A DNA stretch of 64,000 nucleotides from Oscillospiraceae bacterium (GCA_015068555.1 SVKI01000005.1:1-64000); one strand, 5' to 3'. Positions 50,319-59,804 are shown, numbered from the stretch's first letter. Program-made: numbers and translations. The notes: generated by a model from the sequence alone, not told the origin.

Positions 50319-52670
50319 ATGTATACAAATGACGTTACTTCTGAAAATGAGAATCTTTCCTTTGATATCTTTAGTGTTATTGAGGAAATGGATGAAGAGG
50401 AAGAGAGAAAATCCAGATACTTTTACCACGAAACCTATAAAGCGAACTTTTTAAAACGCGTGCAAACTGCGCCGGATCGTTTTATCCAGGAAGTGTATCC
50501 GGAGGATAAAGAGCATTCGGGGAAGGTACAAAGAGATGCTCATGGCAATCCTGTAAAGCCGGTTTATTATGATAGGGATGAAACCGTGATTTGCTGCCCG
50601 GAACCGATTGAGTTTATAAAGGCATTTAATCCCTGCATGGATGATCAGGAGCAGTGTAAACGGCTGATGCGGGATTTAATCGACGGCAAGCAGCGTTATG
50701 GAACGGCAGAATTTAAACGGGTGCATTTGGATCACGATGTGACGGATAACATGTGGTTTAACACAACTGTAAACGGTGTCAACTTGCGACCGGGTTACCG
50801 TGACAGTTTAGAAAGCGAGCCCTTTGCCGTCACCATGGGCGATTTAGCCGTGCATGGCGTTGTGGTTGGTCGAACAGGTTCTGGTAAATCTGTATTTTTA
50901 AACAATTTGATTTTTAATCTGTTAATCGAATACGCACCGTGGGAACTGGATTTATATCTGGCTGACTTTAAAAAGGTTGAGCTCAGCCGTTATATGTCTA
51001 AATATAAAACGCCGCATTTAAAAACCTGTGCCGCCACCAGCGAGATTCGTTATGTGATTACGCTTCTGACGCATTTGGTAAACTGTATGCAGGCTCGCCA
51101 GGACTTATTTACAAGGCTTGGCTTGCAAAAAATCAGCGATTTCAGAAAAAAATATAATGTGGTGTTGCCCAGAATCGTATTGTTGGTCGATGAATTTCAA
51201 CAGATGTTTCAGGAAGCGACCAACAAAGAACATACCACGATTAAAGAGCTGCTCATCTCCATTATCAAGTTGGGCCGTGCTACCGGTTTCCATTTGCTGT
51301 TTGCTTCACAGGAAATGTCGGGTGCTTTAAGCGCAAAGGAATTGGCAAACTTTAAAATCCGTTTTGCTTTGCCTTGCGAAAGTATGGTATCCTCCGAAAT
51401 TTTAGGCAACTCTGCAGCAGCGACCTTAGATCGAGGCTTCGTGCTTGTGAACACGGGTTCCGGTAAGGCAGAGGAAAATTCCAAATTCAGAGTTCCTTTT
51501 ATTCCGGATAATGACCCCATAGACGGCAACGGCAATATTTTAGATAACTATTTTTACGAAACCCTAAAGAACTTAGGCCAGGAAGCCGAGAGCTTTTCGT
51601 TTGAAAAACCCAAAACCTTTTACCAGGAAGACCTGCAGTATGATATTGAAAAGCTTGAAGAGATTTTAAATAAAATCAAGCCGGCAAGAAAGCAGCATAT
51701 CGAAGCCGACGGTCAACGATATTTAGATATCTTTACCCTGGGTCGCGGCGTGGTTTACAGCGACAAAACCTATGATTTAGAAACCGTGTTTATCGAGAGA
51801 GGTAAACACAAAAACATACTGGCTGTGTGTCCTGATGTGGATGATTTAGCCTATATAGAAAAGCTGCTTGCGGTGAATTTTAAGACGTCACCCAAAGCGG
51901 CAGATTATGAGCATCACTTTTTTGCCTTTAATCCCATTCTGACGGCTAAATATGATATCAGGACGGATCTGCCCAATGCCTATCGATATGAGTTGATAGA
52001 AAACCTTTCAAAAATGGAAGGACAGTATGAGATACGACGCGCTGTTATATCCAATCTTAAAGCCGGAACGGTTGAGGAGTTTATTCAGTCGTATGTAGCG
52101 ATGAAATTTCCTACTGTAGACTCGCGAACTTCCAAAAAACGAGAGGCTGTGATTGCTGAACTGCATGCGGCTTACGATGGTGTTTCGTTGCCGGATGTAT
52201 CCGCCAAGTATGAAGCGATGATCCGGGATGGAGCAGAATATTCGCCGGCGATAGAAGCTGTTTATCGTTTTGCGCAGATTAAAATGGGAGCGCCCCTAAA
52301 TTCTGTTTTTCCTGTCTTAGTCTGCTGGGTCAGCGGTCTTGAATTTATACCGGAAATTCAGCTTTGGTTTAAAGAGGCACTGCAAAATGCTTCTGTAGCT
52401 AACATGCTGTTTATCCTGTTTACCACAACCACTGATTTTTCTTCCGGTGCCATCGTCAATATGGTTAATTGGTCAGATTACTTTTTTGTTAGTGGTAATC
52501 TGGAAGAATATTATACAAAGTGCGACATTAGATACACGAAAAAGAATCGTAACGCCATTGTGATAGACTTTAAAATTAAAAGTCTGAACACAGAGCGAGC
52601 ATTTAAAAAGTATAAGGTTAAGGAAAATACCTTTGAGGTTCCGTCTCTGGATTTTGACGCCTTGTTGTAG
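50319..52670 (+). CDS. FtsK/SpoIIIE-type P-loop ATPase with a second degenerate module
   Basis: GVVVGRTGSGKSVFLNNLIFNLLIEYAPWELDLYLADFK (Walker A), IVLLVDEFQQMF (Walker B), GFHLLFASQEM; no obvious TM. Confidence 0.9.
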   Translation: MYTNDVTSENENLSFDIFSVIEEMDEEEERKSRYFYHETYKANFLKRVQTAPDRFIQEVYPEDKEHSGKVQRDAHGNPVKPVYYDRDETVICCPEPIEFIKAFNPCMDDQEQCKRLMRDLIDGKQRYGTAEFKRVHLDHDVTDNMWFNTTVNGVNLRPGYRDSLESEPFAVTMGDLAVHGVVVGRTGSGKSVFLNNLIFNLLIEYAPWELDLYLADFKKVELSRYMSKYKTPHLKTCAATSEIRYVITLLTHLVNCMQARQDLFTRLGLQKISDFRKKYNVVLPRIVLLVDEFQQMFQEATNKEHTTIKELLISIIKLGRATGFHLLFASQEMSGALSAKELANFKIRFALPCESMVSSEILGNSAAATLDRGFVLVNTGSGKAEENSKFRVPFIPDNDPIDGNGNILDNYFYETLKNLGQEAESFSFEKPKTFYQEDLQYDIEKLEEILNKIKPARKQHIEADGQRYLDIFTLGRGVVYSDKTYDLETVFIERGKHKNILAVCPDVDDLAYIEKLLAVNFKTSPKAADYEHHFFAFNPILTAKYDIRTDLPNAYRYELIENLSKMEGQYEIRRAVISNLKAGTVEEFIQSYVAMKFPTVDSRTSKKREAVIAELHAAYDGVSLPDVSAKYEAMIRDGAEYSPAIEAVYRFAQIKMGAPLNSVFPVLVCWVSGLEFIPEIQLWFKEALQNASVANMLFILFTTTTDFSSGAIVNMVNWSDYFFVSGNLEEYYTKCDIRYTKKNRNAIVIDFKIKSLNTERAFKKYKVKENTFEVPSLDFDALL

Positions 52671-52724
52671 TGTAAACAATCGTCGAATGATATTGTCTGT
52701 TACATGTATTGGGGGATAAATACT

Positions 52725-55007
52725 ATGAAATTTAGTTTGTTAGAGTCGTATAGAAAGGAGATTATCGCTTCGGCAGAGGAGTATAACAGGGAGCTTGCAA
52801 ATAATTTTAGGAGCTTTCAGGAAGAAATTTCAGAAATCTCTGTCAAAAGCCACTACGATAAACTGCATAATGCATTAATGCATTTTGTGGATGTGTATAA
52901 CGAACAGCTTCGTAAAGACATTATGACGCAGCTGATACTGCGCTGGCTCGACAGCGGTGCGGCTTTTCACGATTTTTCAGATGCTTTTATGATGGGTGAT
53001 ACGGCCAGGAATGCCGCCTACTCCTTGGAAAGCCGCGTTAGTGATGCCTGGCTTACAAATGAAAGGCTGAATCTCTTTGAAGGTCTTGCGTTTGAAGCAG
53101 ATGCCGCTACGGCAGACCGAGCCGACTTTGAACAGGCAAAGGATTGTTTTACCAGACACAAACAGATTTTAGAGGAGACAACAGAGCACTATCTCGGCCA
53201 TTATTCAGAATACAGACGAGAAGAAAATGAATTTTTTCTTGCGCTAATGCCGGTTGTTGCCGGCTTTGGTGCTGCTGCGGCCGCGTTTATGGATGCAGGC
53301 CACGCATGGGTTGACCAACTCGAGGAAGAATATTTGGAAAAAATGGCACGCGCACGCGCCAAAACAGAAGATGTATATAAACATGCGGGCAGTGCTGTGG
53401 CGGGTGATGTTGGTTCAGATAACTTTAATGCTTCGCCTGCTGTTGCCGGTGGCGCTGTGGCTGCAGGTGTGACTGCGGCAGGAGCAGCGGTAGGCGGTGC
53501 TGCGGTGGCGGCTTCTAATTCTGAAAACAAATATCAGGAGATTATTCAAGCACTGCAAAATTTTAAGGGGCGTTCTTGTGTACACAGCAATCGAATCAAA
53601 GAGTGTGAAAACAAGCGAAAAGAAATCAAACAACAGCTCCAGCAGAAGGTTGCAGATAAAGAGAAAGTATTATTAAGAGAACTGGATTATTACAGGAATT
53701 CTCTTATGCAACAGTTGAGAGAAGAATATAAAAAAATAGACGGAGTTTTTAATTTTCTGCAGAGCAGGGAAGAGAAGAATCAGGAAAAATATCGTCTTTA
53801 TCAAGAGGCCGAACAATTATGTCGTCAAAAATATGCAGAATGTGAATCGGAATTTAACAACTATGTGAAATATTCGCGTGCATTATACCATTCCCAAAAA
53901 CAATTTTTGTTAGATACTTTTGAAAATTCTGACAAGCAATATAAGTCGTGCTATGAAATTGGTCAAAATAAAAAAAGGTATATCACAAATCTTCAAACTA
54001 ATACAGATGTGGAAAGTACATTAAATGAGATTAGAGGTAGGCTCACACAAGCCAACAAATCTTGCGTAGATAAATGCCCCATGTTTGTACAGTTGTGCGC
54101 GGCATTGAATGTGCCTTGCGGACAGGTAAAGAATAGCTCATTGCAAATATCGCAATTTGCGGATCAGTCTTTGCAGAAGGCATCAAAACTGAAAAATGAG
54201 GAATTATTATATTACCCCATCAGAACAGATAAAATGACCTGGGAAGAAAACCTAAAGGCAATTAATCCCAGACACCAGGAATCGAAAGATCAAGGTAACC
54301 CAAAATACACGCATAACTGCCAAAGATGTGTAATTACCTATGAGGCGCGCAGTCGCGGATATGATGTTACAGCGGGCCCCAGAAAGAAAATAGAAAAAAG
54401 AGATGCACAAGGCAATATAATGAAAGACAAGAATGGGAAAACCCAATGGGTATCCATAGAAGAATTGGCAAATAGAGAGTCACCAATTGGATATCCCAAA
54501 GCGTTCAACGGAGGCACGATAGAATATTTGGGCGGGGCAACAGTAGAGGAAGCCGTGGAGAATATTAAAAAAAGGATGCAACAATATGGTGATGGCGCCC
54601 GGGCCTTCGTGGCTATTACCAGAGTTAGAAGAAGTTCGGGTGCATACGAGAGTGGTCATGTATTCATTGCCGAGCAAAGAAATGGAAAAACAATTTTTTG
54701 TGATCCGCAAACGGGAAGAACAAATGCGATATCTAATTTTAACTGTAGACCAATAACCGCAACTTCGTGTCAGAATTATTGCAAAAATTGTGTAAAGTTT
54801 AAGGTGGAAAATAATGAGATAACAATGACAGAGGGTAAACTGAATACATCGTGTCCGTTCTGCGTATTTGGAACAAAAATCCGTGGTGGTACGGTTGATT
54901 GTCAAATTATACAAATAAGTAGAATTGGCCTCATGAGAATGGATAATTTAGAGTTTACAGACTTGGTGCACCAGTGCTTTGAGCAACAGAAAGGAGCCAC
55001 AAAATGA
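52725..55007 (+). CDS. Polymorphic toxin: shared N-terminal domain, Ala/Gly-rich hydrophobic segment, coiled coil, C-terminal papain-fold (Tox-PL-like) toxin domain
   Basis: tgggggataaatact-ATG at 52725; C-terminal PKYTHNCQRCVITYEARSRGYDVTA ... GHVFIAEQRNGKTIFCDPQTG (Cys/His/Asp pattern). Confidence 0.8.
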   Translation: MKFSLLESYRKEIIASAEEYNRELANNFRSFQEEISEISVKSHYDKLHNALMHFVDVYNEQLRKDIMTQLILRWLDSGAAFHDFSDAFMMGDTARNAAYSLESRVSDAWLTNERLNLFEGLAFEADAATADRADFEQAKDCFTRHKQILEETTEHYLGHYSEYRREENEFFLALMPVVAGFGAAAAAFMDAGHAWVDQLEEEYLEKMARARAKTEDVYKHAGSAVAGDVGSDNFNASPAVAGGAVAAGVTAAGAAVGGAAVAASNSENKYQEIIQALQNFKGRSCVHSNRIKECENKRKEIKQQLQQKVADKEKVLLRELDYYRNSLMQQLREEYKKIDGVFNFLQSREEKNQEKYRLYQEAEQLCRQKYAECESEFNNYVKYSRALYHSQKQFLLDTFENSDKQYKSCYEIGQNKKRYITNLQTNTDVESTLNEIRGRLTQANKSCVDKCPMFVQLCAALNVPCGQVKNSSLQISQFADQSLQKASKLKNEELLYYPIRTDKMTWEENLKAINPRHQESKDQGNPKYTHNCQRCVITYEARSRGYDVTAGPRKKIEKRDAQGNIMKDKNGKTQWVSIEELANRESPIGYPKAFNGGTIEYLGGATVEEAVENIKKRMQQYGDGARAFVAITRVRRSSGAYESGHVFIAEQRNGKTIFCDPQTGRTNAISNFNCRPITATSCQNYCKNCVKFKVENNEITMTEGKLNTSCPFCVFGTKIRGGTVDCQIIQISRIGLMRMDNLEFTDLVHQCFEQQKGATK

Positions 55008-55915
55008 TTACGGTTATGGAAGCGTGCGAAAGCATTCTTAACGAATTCGGTCAGGTTGCCATAGAAACGCTGATTGAAACAGAGAAGGGTTGGCTTGTGT
55101 CCATAGCAGACTCCAAAGGGAACCCCTATACAATGGCGCCGATTTTAGTGTCTAATCAAGATGGGGTTTGTATGGATGCACCGGATTTTTTTGAGAAGTA
55201 TCAGGAAGTTGAGATTCCGGAACAATTTTTATCGGAAAAAGGAAAATTAAAAAAATATATTATGCAAGAAGAGCATAACGAACTGGAGCTGAATGACGCA
55301 GAAAAAGAATTGGTGCTTAATACAGTTTTTGACTCTTCTGTGATAAATGGTGATTCTGCAGACGCCTATGCCATTGCCAAGTATTTTTTGCATATGGTTG
55401 ATCTGTTTTGCAGCGATGAAGAAAAATGTGATTGCGTAAAATTAATACAAAATGAAATGATACATGATTTTCTGGAATGTAGCTTTGAAGACAAAATACA
55501 GAGAAGTCACAGCTATTATTTTGTGCCGATATATGTTCAGGAATATGAGCAGAAAACCTTGGATATGTTGCAGATTGCAAGAGAGAAAAAAGAGGGAAAA
55601 GAGGCAGAAAAGGCAACGGTTTCGGAAATCATGAGCCAAATAGAAGAAAAGGAGAGAGAGGTCTCTGATCAAATACAAAAGGAAGCATCTCCCTATTTTA
55701 ATCAAACATATATCACCGAAAAAATCAAACAGATACAGGAATCTGTTGCGATAGAGAATGCTTATTGTTTAGGTGATACAGAAGAAGAGAGCCCCAGAAT
55801 GCAGGATATGGATCAGGAACAGAATGTGTCAGACAAATTTATGAGTTTTGATAGATATGCTTTCCCCAGTTTTGAGGAAATGATCGCAGAGGAAGGTGTT
55901 GACCATGAACTGTAA
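55004..55915 (+). CDS. Candidate immunity protein (YrhB/Imm35-like N-terminus)
   Basis: ATGA overlap with toxin stop; ETLIETEKGWLVSIADSKGNPYTMAPILVSNQDGVC pattern. Confidence 0.55.
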   Translation: MITVMEACESILNEFGQVAIETLIETEKGWLVSIADSKGNPYTMAPILVSNQDGVCMDAPDFFEKYQEVEIPEQFLSEKGKLKKYIMQEEHNELELNDAEKELVLNTVFDSSVINGDSADAYAIAKYFLHMVDLFCSDEEKCDCVKLIQNEMIHDFLECSFEDKIQRSHSYYFVPIYVQEYEQKTLDMLQIAREKKEGKEAEKATVSEIMSQIEEKEREVSDQIQKEASPYFNQTYITEKIKQIQESVAIENAYCLGDTEEESPRMQDMDQEQNVSDKFMSFDRYAFPSFEEMIAEEGVDHEL

Positions 55916-58760
55916 GCAGTGTAACGCGCAGGTGAAGGTGGATGATCTAACCTGTAACAGTTGCGGGGCGTCGATTCCTCAGCCGGAGATTAAGGAAACC
56001 GGTCCGATTTTGGAGAATACGACGCTGCAGGATAAGCAGGAAGCGGCGGCTTGGCTCAAAAAAGGGTTGTCTTTGCACAAGAGTCAGGCCTATGCTGAAG
56101 CCGTGCCCGCTTACGAGCAGGCGGCAGCGTTAGGAGACGCGGGTGCGCAGAATAATTTAGGTATTTTATATGAAAACGGCCAGGGCGTGATCCGGGATGA
56201 AGAAAGAGCCTTTGGCTATTATCTGCTTGCGGCAAAACAAGGCAATGTCTACGGCCAGCGCAATGTGGCCAAATGTTATAAAAACGGCAAGGGTACTAAA
56301 GTCGATTTTACAGAGGCGGTCTCCTGGCTGATGACGGCAGATGCACAACATGATGCAGAGGCTTGCGTTACCTTGGCACGGTATTATGAAGAATATAGCT
56401 ATAAAAGTGATGCATTAGCACATTTGTGGCGTAAAAGAGCGGCGACCGTTTACCACGACAGTGAAAGCCTGTTTTGGATGGGAGAATTTCATTTGCGGGC
56501 CGGTGAAAATCGTAATATAGAGCTCGCGAAGGAATATTTTGACCAGGCGGCGTCCTACGGTTCGCCCAACATGATATTGCGGGTTGCAGGTAATTTTTGT
56601 GCAGTGCCCTGGAATGAAACGGCTCCGCTGAGCCTTGAAAGAGCTAAACATTGGTATCAGACGGCGGCAGATTGCGATGATAACGACATTCGCTTAAAGG
56701 CGGCTGCCGGTTTGGATGTCAGTGACGGATACGGCAGGGGTACAAAAGACGGACTGGATCTTAATAAGGCGTTTTTTGTGTATCGTCAGCTGGCCAGTGC
56801 CGGTGTCAAGGAGGCCATGGTGCCCTGCGGTTATTGCTATGAAATAGGAAAAGGCACGCCCGGCGGGATATCTAATTTAGATTTAGCCATCTACTGGTAC
56901 GAACAAGCGGGCAGCTATACCGCAAAGCGGGTGGAATGGTGCAAGCGTCAAAAGTCCGGCTATAGAGAAACCGAATACGAAAATCGGTTATCCTACGAAT
57001 TGGCGCCTGTAACTCATATGACCCACGGCAAGGAATTTTATAAAAATGATGTAAATTTCACTAAGTTTGTTTATGATGATTTGGTGTATTACATCAACGG
57101 CATCTTTTTATGCGTTTCAGACCAGGATGGAAGTAACATTCGCATTTTGGCGGAGTTTGAAAAAGAATATGAGTATTCGTATCGGTATCTGGCGGTTAAC
57201 GAAACCGGTATTTACGTCTATACGCAGGAGGAAGAAGCGGGTCTGACGGCATGGGTTTATAATTTTTCGGGTCAGCTGATTCAGCAGGTCAAATTACCAA
57301 ATCCAAAGAGCGACCTTACAGACGCTACATTCTATTATAATCATATCTACGTACATAAGTATATGCTGTATTATGTACTATCTGAAGAGGGATATGACAA
57401 TAGCGGAACCTATACACAGAAGGAAAAAATTTACTCTCTGAATGTGTATACCGGTATGAATTCGTTGCTCTACCAAAAGGCGACAGCCATCAGGGCACTT
57501 TATGCGAATGATGAATATATAGTTTTTAACGCCTATTATGAAGATGAGAATGATGAGGATAACTGGAATGACGAAGGCTGGATGCTATATCGGCTTTGCG
57601 ACGGGCAGACCAGTTGTTTAAGTTGTAGCAGATGTTCCCCGGAAAATGTGTTTGACAGACCGGAGTTTTATAACAGTGAGAGCTCTCGCTATATAAGGCC
57701 GGAAGACAGAAAAGAAATCTGCATCAGATATGTGGATATGGAACGGAATCTGATGTGGGTAGAACGGGAATCGTATGAGGGTAAAGATAGCGCTCATCTA
57801 AACCGGGTGCTCTATTGGGAGGCACGGCAATTGATTGATAGCCTGCCCTGTTCGGTGCCGCTGGAGATGACGCCGATCTGGAAGGTTAAGGACGAAAACC
57901 GTTCTCTTTATGAGTACTTTGACGGCATCCATCATTATTTTGGTGATTCGTATTATAAATTTTATGCATCAGATAAGCAAGGAACCTGTTATAGCTGGGG
58001 TTCTTCGTCTCATGGCGTATGTGATCAGGTTACCGTTATGGGTAAGTGGATGTTCCTGGATTTAGAGGCATATGGTGAAGAGCAGTATGCATTAACCCTG
58101 GAAGAATCAAAGCCGCTGAGAAAAACCTGGTTTACCGATGCACTTTCAGAAGAGGTGCTAAACAAATTTAGAAGGTCAGAGAATGATACCGATTTGATAG
58201 AATGGCCTGCAGAGGAATCTTCAGAACCCCCCCATAAAGAAGGTGATTCAGGGTGGGAAACAAACAGTTTCTCATTGTTTGATGAGGAAGAGCCAAAAGT
58301 CTTTGATATGCCCGCATGGGAGGATGAGGAAGAAGAGTCTTTTGAAACGCCCTCCGTTAAGGTGCCGAAAGTACAAGAAGGGGAAGGTTTAACACTTGTG
58401 CAGTTCAGGGCGATGGCCAAAGATATATCCGGACATCGCGAGCAGCTTTTAGAGTTCAGAAAAAGCCTGGACGACCGTTGGGATTATAACGCCTTTGTGG
58501 GCATTTTGCTCTCGGTGAAAGGACCAAAACACGGTGATGCGGCCTGCAAGAATATGGCGATTGGCCAGGGTGATAATTTTAAATGTGCCGAAAATAAACT
58601 GATCGAGAAAAATCTGATGGAGCTCTTTATGAAATATCGCGGTAAGCGGGTAGATCCGGCGGTTACCTTGCAGGCAGTTGAAGATGAAATTGTGGCCATT
58701 GCTCCGGAACTTCAAAAGATCAGAGAATTCTTTGATAAAACAGTAATAAGGGCATTATAA
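55905..58760 (+). CDS. Zinc-ribbon + Sel1/TPR-like repeat protein with a beta-propeller-like middle region
   Basis: MNCKQCNAQVKVDDLTCNSCGASIP; repeated GAQNNLGILYENGQGVIRDEERAFGYYLLAAKQGN-type Sel1 units. Confidence 0.75.
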   Translation: MNCKQCNAQVKVDDLTCNSCGASIPQPEIKETGPILENTTLQDKQEAAAWLKKGLSLHKSQAYAEAVPAYEQAAALGDAGAQNNLGILYENGQGVIRDEERAFGYYLLAAKQGNVYGQRNVAKCYKNGKGTKVDFTEAVSWLMTADAQHDAEACVTLARYYEEYSYKSDALAHLWRKRAATVYHDSESLFWMGEFHLRAGENRNIELAKEYFDQAASYGSPNMILRVAGNFCAVPWNETAPLSLERAKHWYQTAADCDDNDIRLKAAAGLDVSDGYGRGTKDGLDLNKAFFVYRQLASAGVKEAMVPCGYCYEIGKGTPGGISNLDLAIYWYEQAGSYTAKRVEWCKRQKSGYRETEYENRLSYELAPVTHMTHGKEFYKNDVNFTKFVYDDLVYYINGIFLCVSDQDGSNIRILAEFEKEYEYSYRYLAVNETGIYVYTQEEEAGLTAWVYNFSGQLIQQVKLPNPKSDLTDATFYYNHIYVHKYMLYYVLSEEGYDNSGTYTQKEKIYSLNVYTGMNSLLYQKATAIRALYANDEYIVFNAYYEDENDEDNWNDEGWMLYRLCDGQTSCLSCSRCSPENVFDRPEFYNSESSRYIRPEDRKEICIRYVDMERNLMWVERESYEGKDSAHLNRVLYWEARQLIDSLPCSVPLEMTPIWKVKDENRSLYEYFDGIHHYFGDSYYKFYASDKQGTCYSWGSSSHGVCDQVTVMGKWMFLDLEAYGEEQYALTLEESKPLRKTWFTDALSEEVLNKFRRSENDTDLIEWPAEESSEPPHKEGDSGWETNSFSLFDEEEPKVFDMPAWEDEEEESFETPSVKVPKVQEGEGLTLVQFRAMAKDISGHREQLLEFRKSLDDRWDYNAFVGILLSVKGPKHGDAACKNMAIGQGDNFKCAENKLIEKNLMELFMKYRGKRVDPAVTLQAVEDEIVAIAPELQKIREFFDKTVIRAL

Positions 58761-58778
58761 AACAAATGGGGGATTAAG

Positions 58779-59465
58779 ATGAATAACTACATAACAGATG
58801 ACGAATTAAATACATTCAGAAGTCTATCACTCAAGGATAAAGTCGATTGTATGGAGGCATATTTAATTGGCGTTAACGGTAGAAAGATGAATATGGCTGA
58901 AGTGGGCAGCTATGTATTCGGCAATGAGAATTATAGTTATACGGTATCGTTGATCCATCGTTGCTACAATTTTTCCGGCCAAAATGGCGGAAAGTACAGA
59001 AACGGTTGCCAATTTGAAAAAAATCACGGCCATAGGGTTAACAGGCTCGATATTGAAACCTTTATACGCACCTATCCAAACGGCACCTATGACAATGGCA
59101 TAACCTTTGACCAGTTTCTTTTGTCACGGGTAAAGGGCGTTGGCAATGCCGCGCCGGAGATACAGAATCCCTACCCCAGAGCATCGCGTCCTGCTGCACG
59201 CGTATCACGACAGACTAACGCAAACGGCGGTAACTATAGCCGAAATCAGGGCGGTAACTATAACCGAAGTCAAGGAAGCAACAGACAGGGCCGGGGTCAG
59301 CGTAGTAACGGTGCGGATTCCCCTATCGTTTTAACGATTATGGCTGTTATCAGCATTATTATACTCATAGGCATGCTTTTGAGTGGTAATTTGTTTAAAC
59401 ATTGGATGATTTCTTTGTTTTTATTCCTTGTAGCGTTTGGCTCTGTCAGCTCCTTGAAAAAATAG
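58779..59465 (+). CDS. Small membrane protein with N/R/G-rich low-complexity linker
   Basis: NGGNYSRNQGGNYNRSQGSNRQGRGQRSNG followed by two hydrophobic segments. Confidence 0.65.
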   Translation: MNNYITDDELNTFRSLSLKDKVDCMEAYLIGVNGRKMNMAEVGSYVFGNENYSYTVSLIHRCYNFSGQNGGKYRNGCQFEKNHGHRVNRLDIETFIRTYPNGTYDNGITFDQFLLSRVKGVGNAAPEIQNPYPRASRPAARVSRQTNANGGNYSRNQGGNYNRSQGSNRQGRGQRSNGADSPIVLTIMAVISIIILIGMLLSGNLFKHWMISLFLFLVAFGSVSSLKK

Positions 59466-59540
59466 GGGATCACATTCTAAAACCCCTCCGGTATACATAT
59501 AGATAAAGCATGTAGTAAAAATCCGGGAGGGAAGCCAAAC

Positions 59541-59804
59541 GTGAAGGATTATATATCAGACCGTGTTATTTTACTTGCCGAATATATAATCGAAAATAAA
59601 GCTACTGTCAGAAAAGCTGCGAAACAATTTAATATATCTAAATCGACCGTACATAAGGATATAACAGAGAGACTTTTGTTGCTTAACGCTGCGCTCGCAA
59701 AAAAAGCAAAAGAGGTTTTAGAGGAAAACAAGGCCAATCGACACATTCGGGGTGGCATGGCGACGAAGCAGAAATATCAGAATGAAAAAAGAATGGGCGC
59801 ATAA
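59541..59804 (+). CDS. spoIIID: Sporulation transcriptional regulator SpoIIID
   Basis: ISDRVILLAEYIIENKATVRKAAKQFNISKSTVHKDITERL. Confidence 0.95.
   Translation: MKDYISDRVILLAEYIIENKATVRKAAKQFNISKSTVHKDITERLLLLNAALAKKAKEVLEENKANRHIRGGMATKQKYQNEKRMGA

Noticed and set aside
46880-59465. Prophage or conjugative element explanation for the FtsK-containing island
   Set aside because: No integrase, relaxase, capsid, terminase or T4SS genes recognised; toxin plus candidate immunity and shared N-terminal domain fit an export system better, although this cannot be excluded without searches.
46880-59465. Labelling the island a canonical T7SSb
   Set aside because: No recognisable EsaA, EssB, YukD, or classical ~100 aa WXG protein; only the logic is similar.
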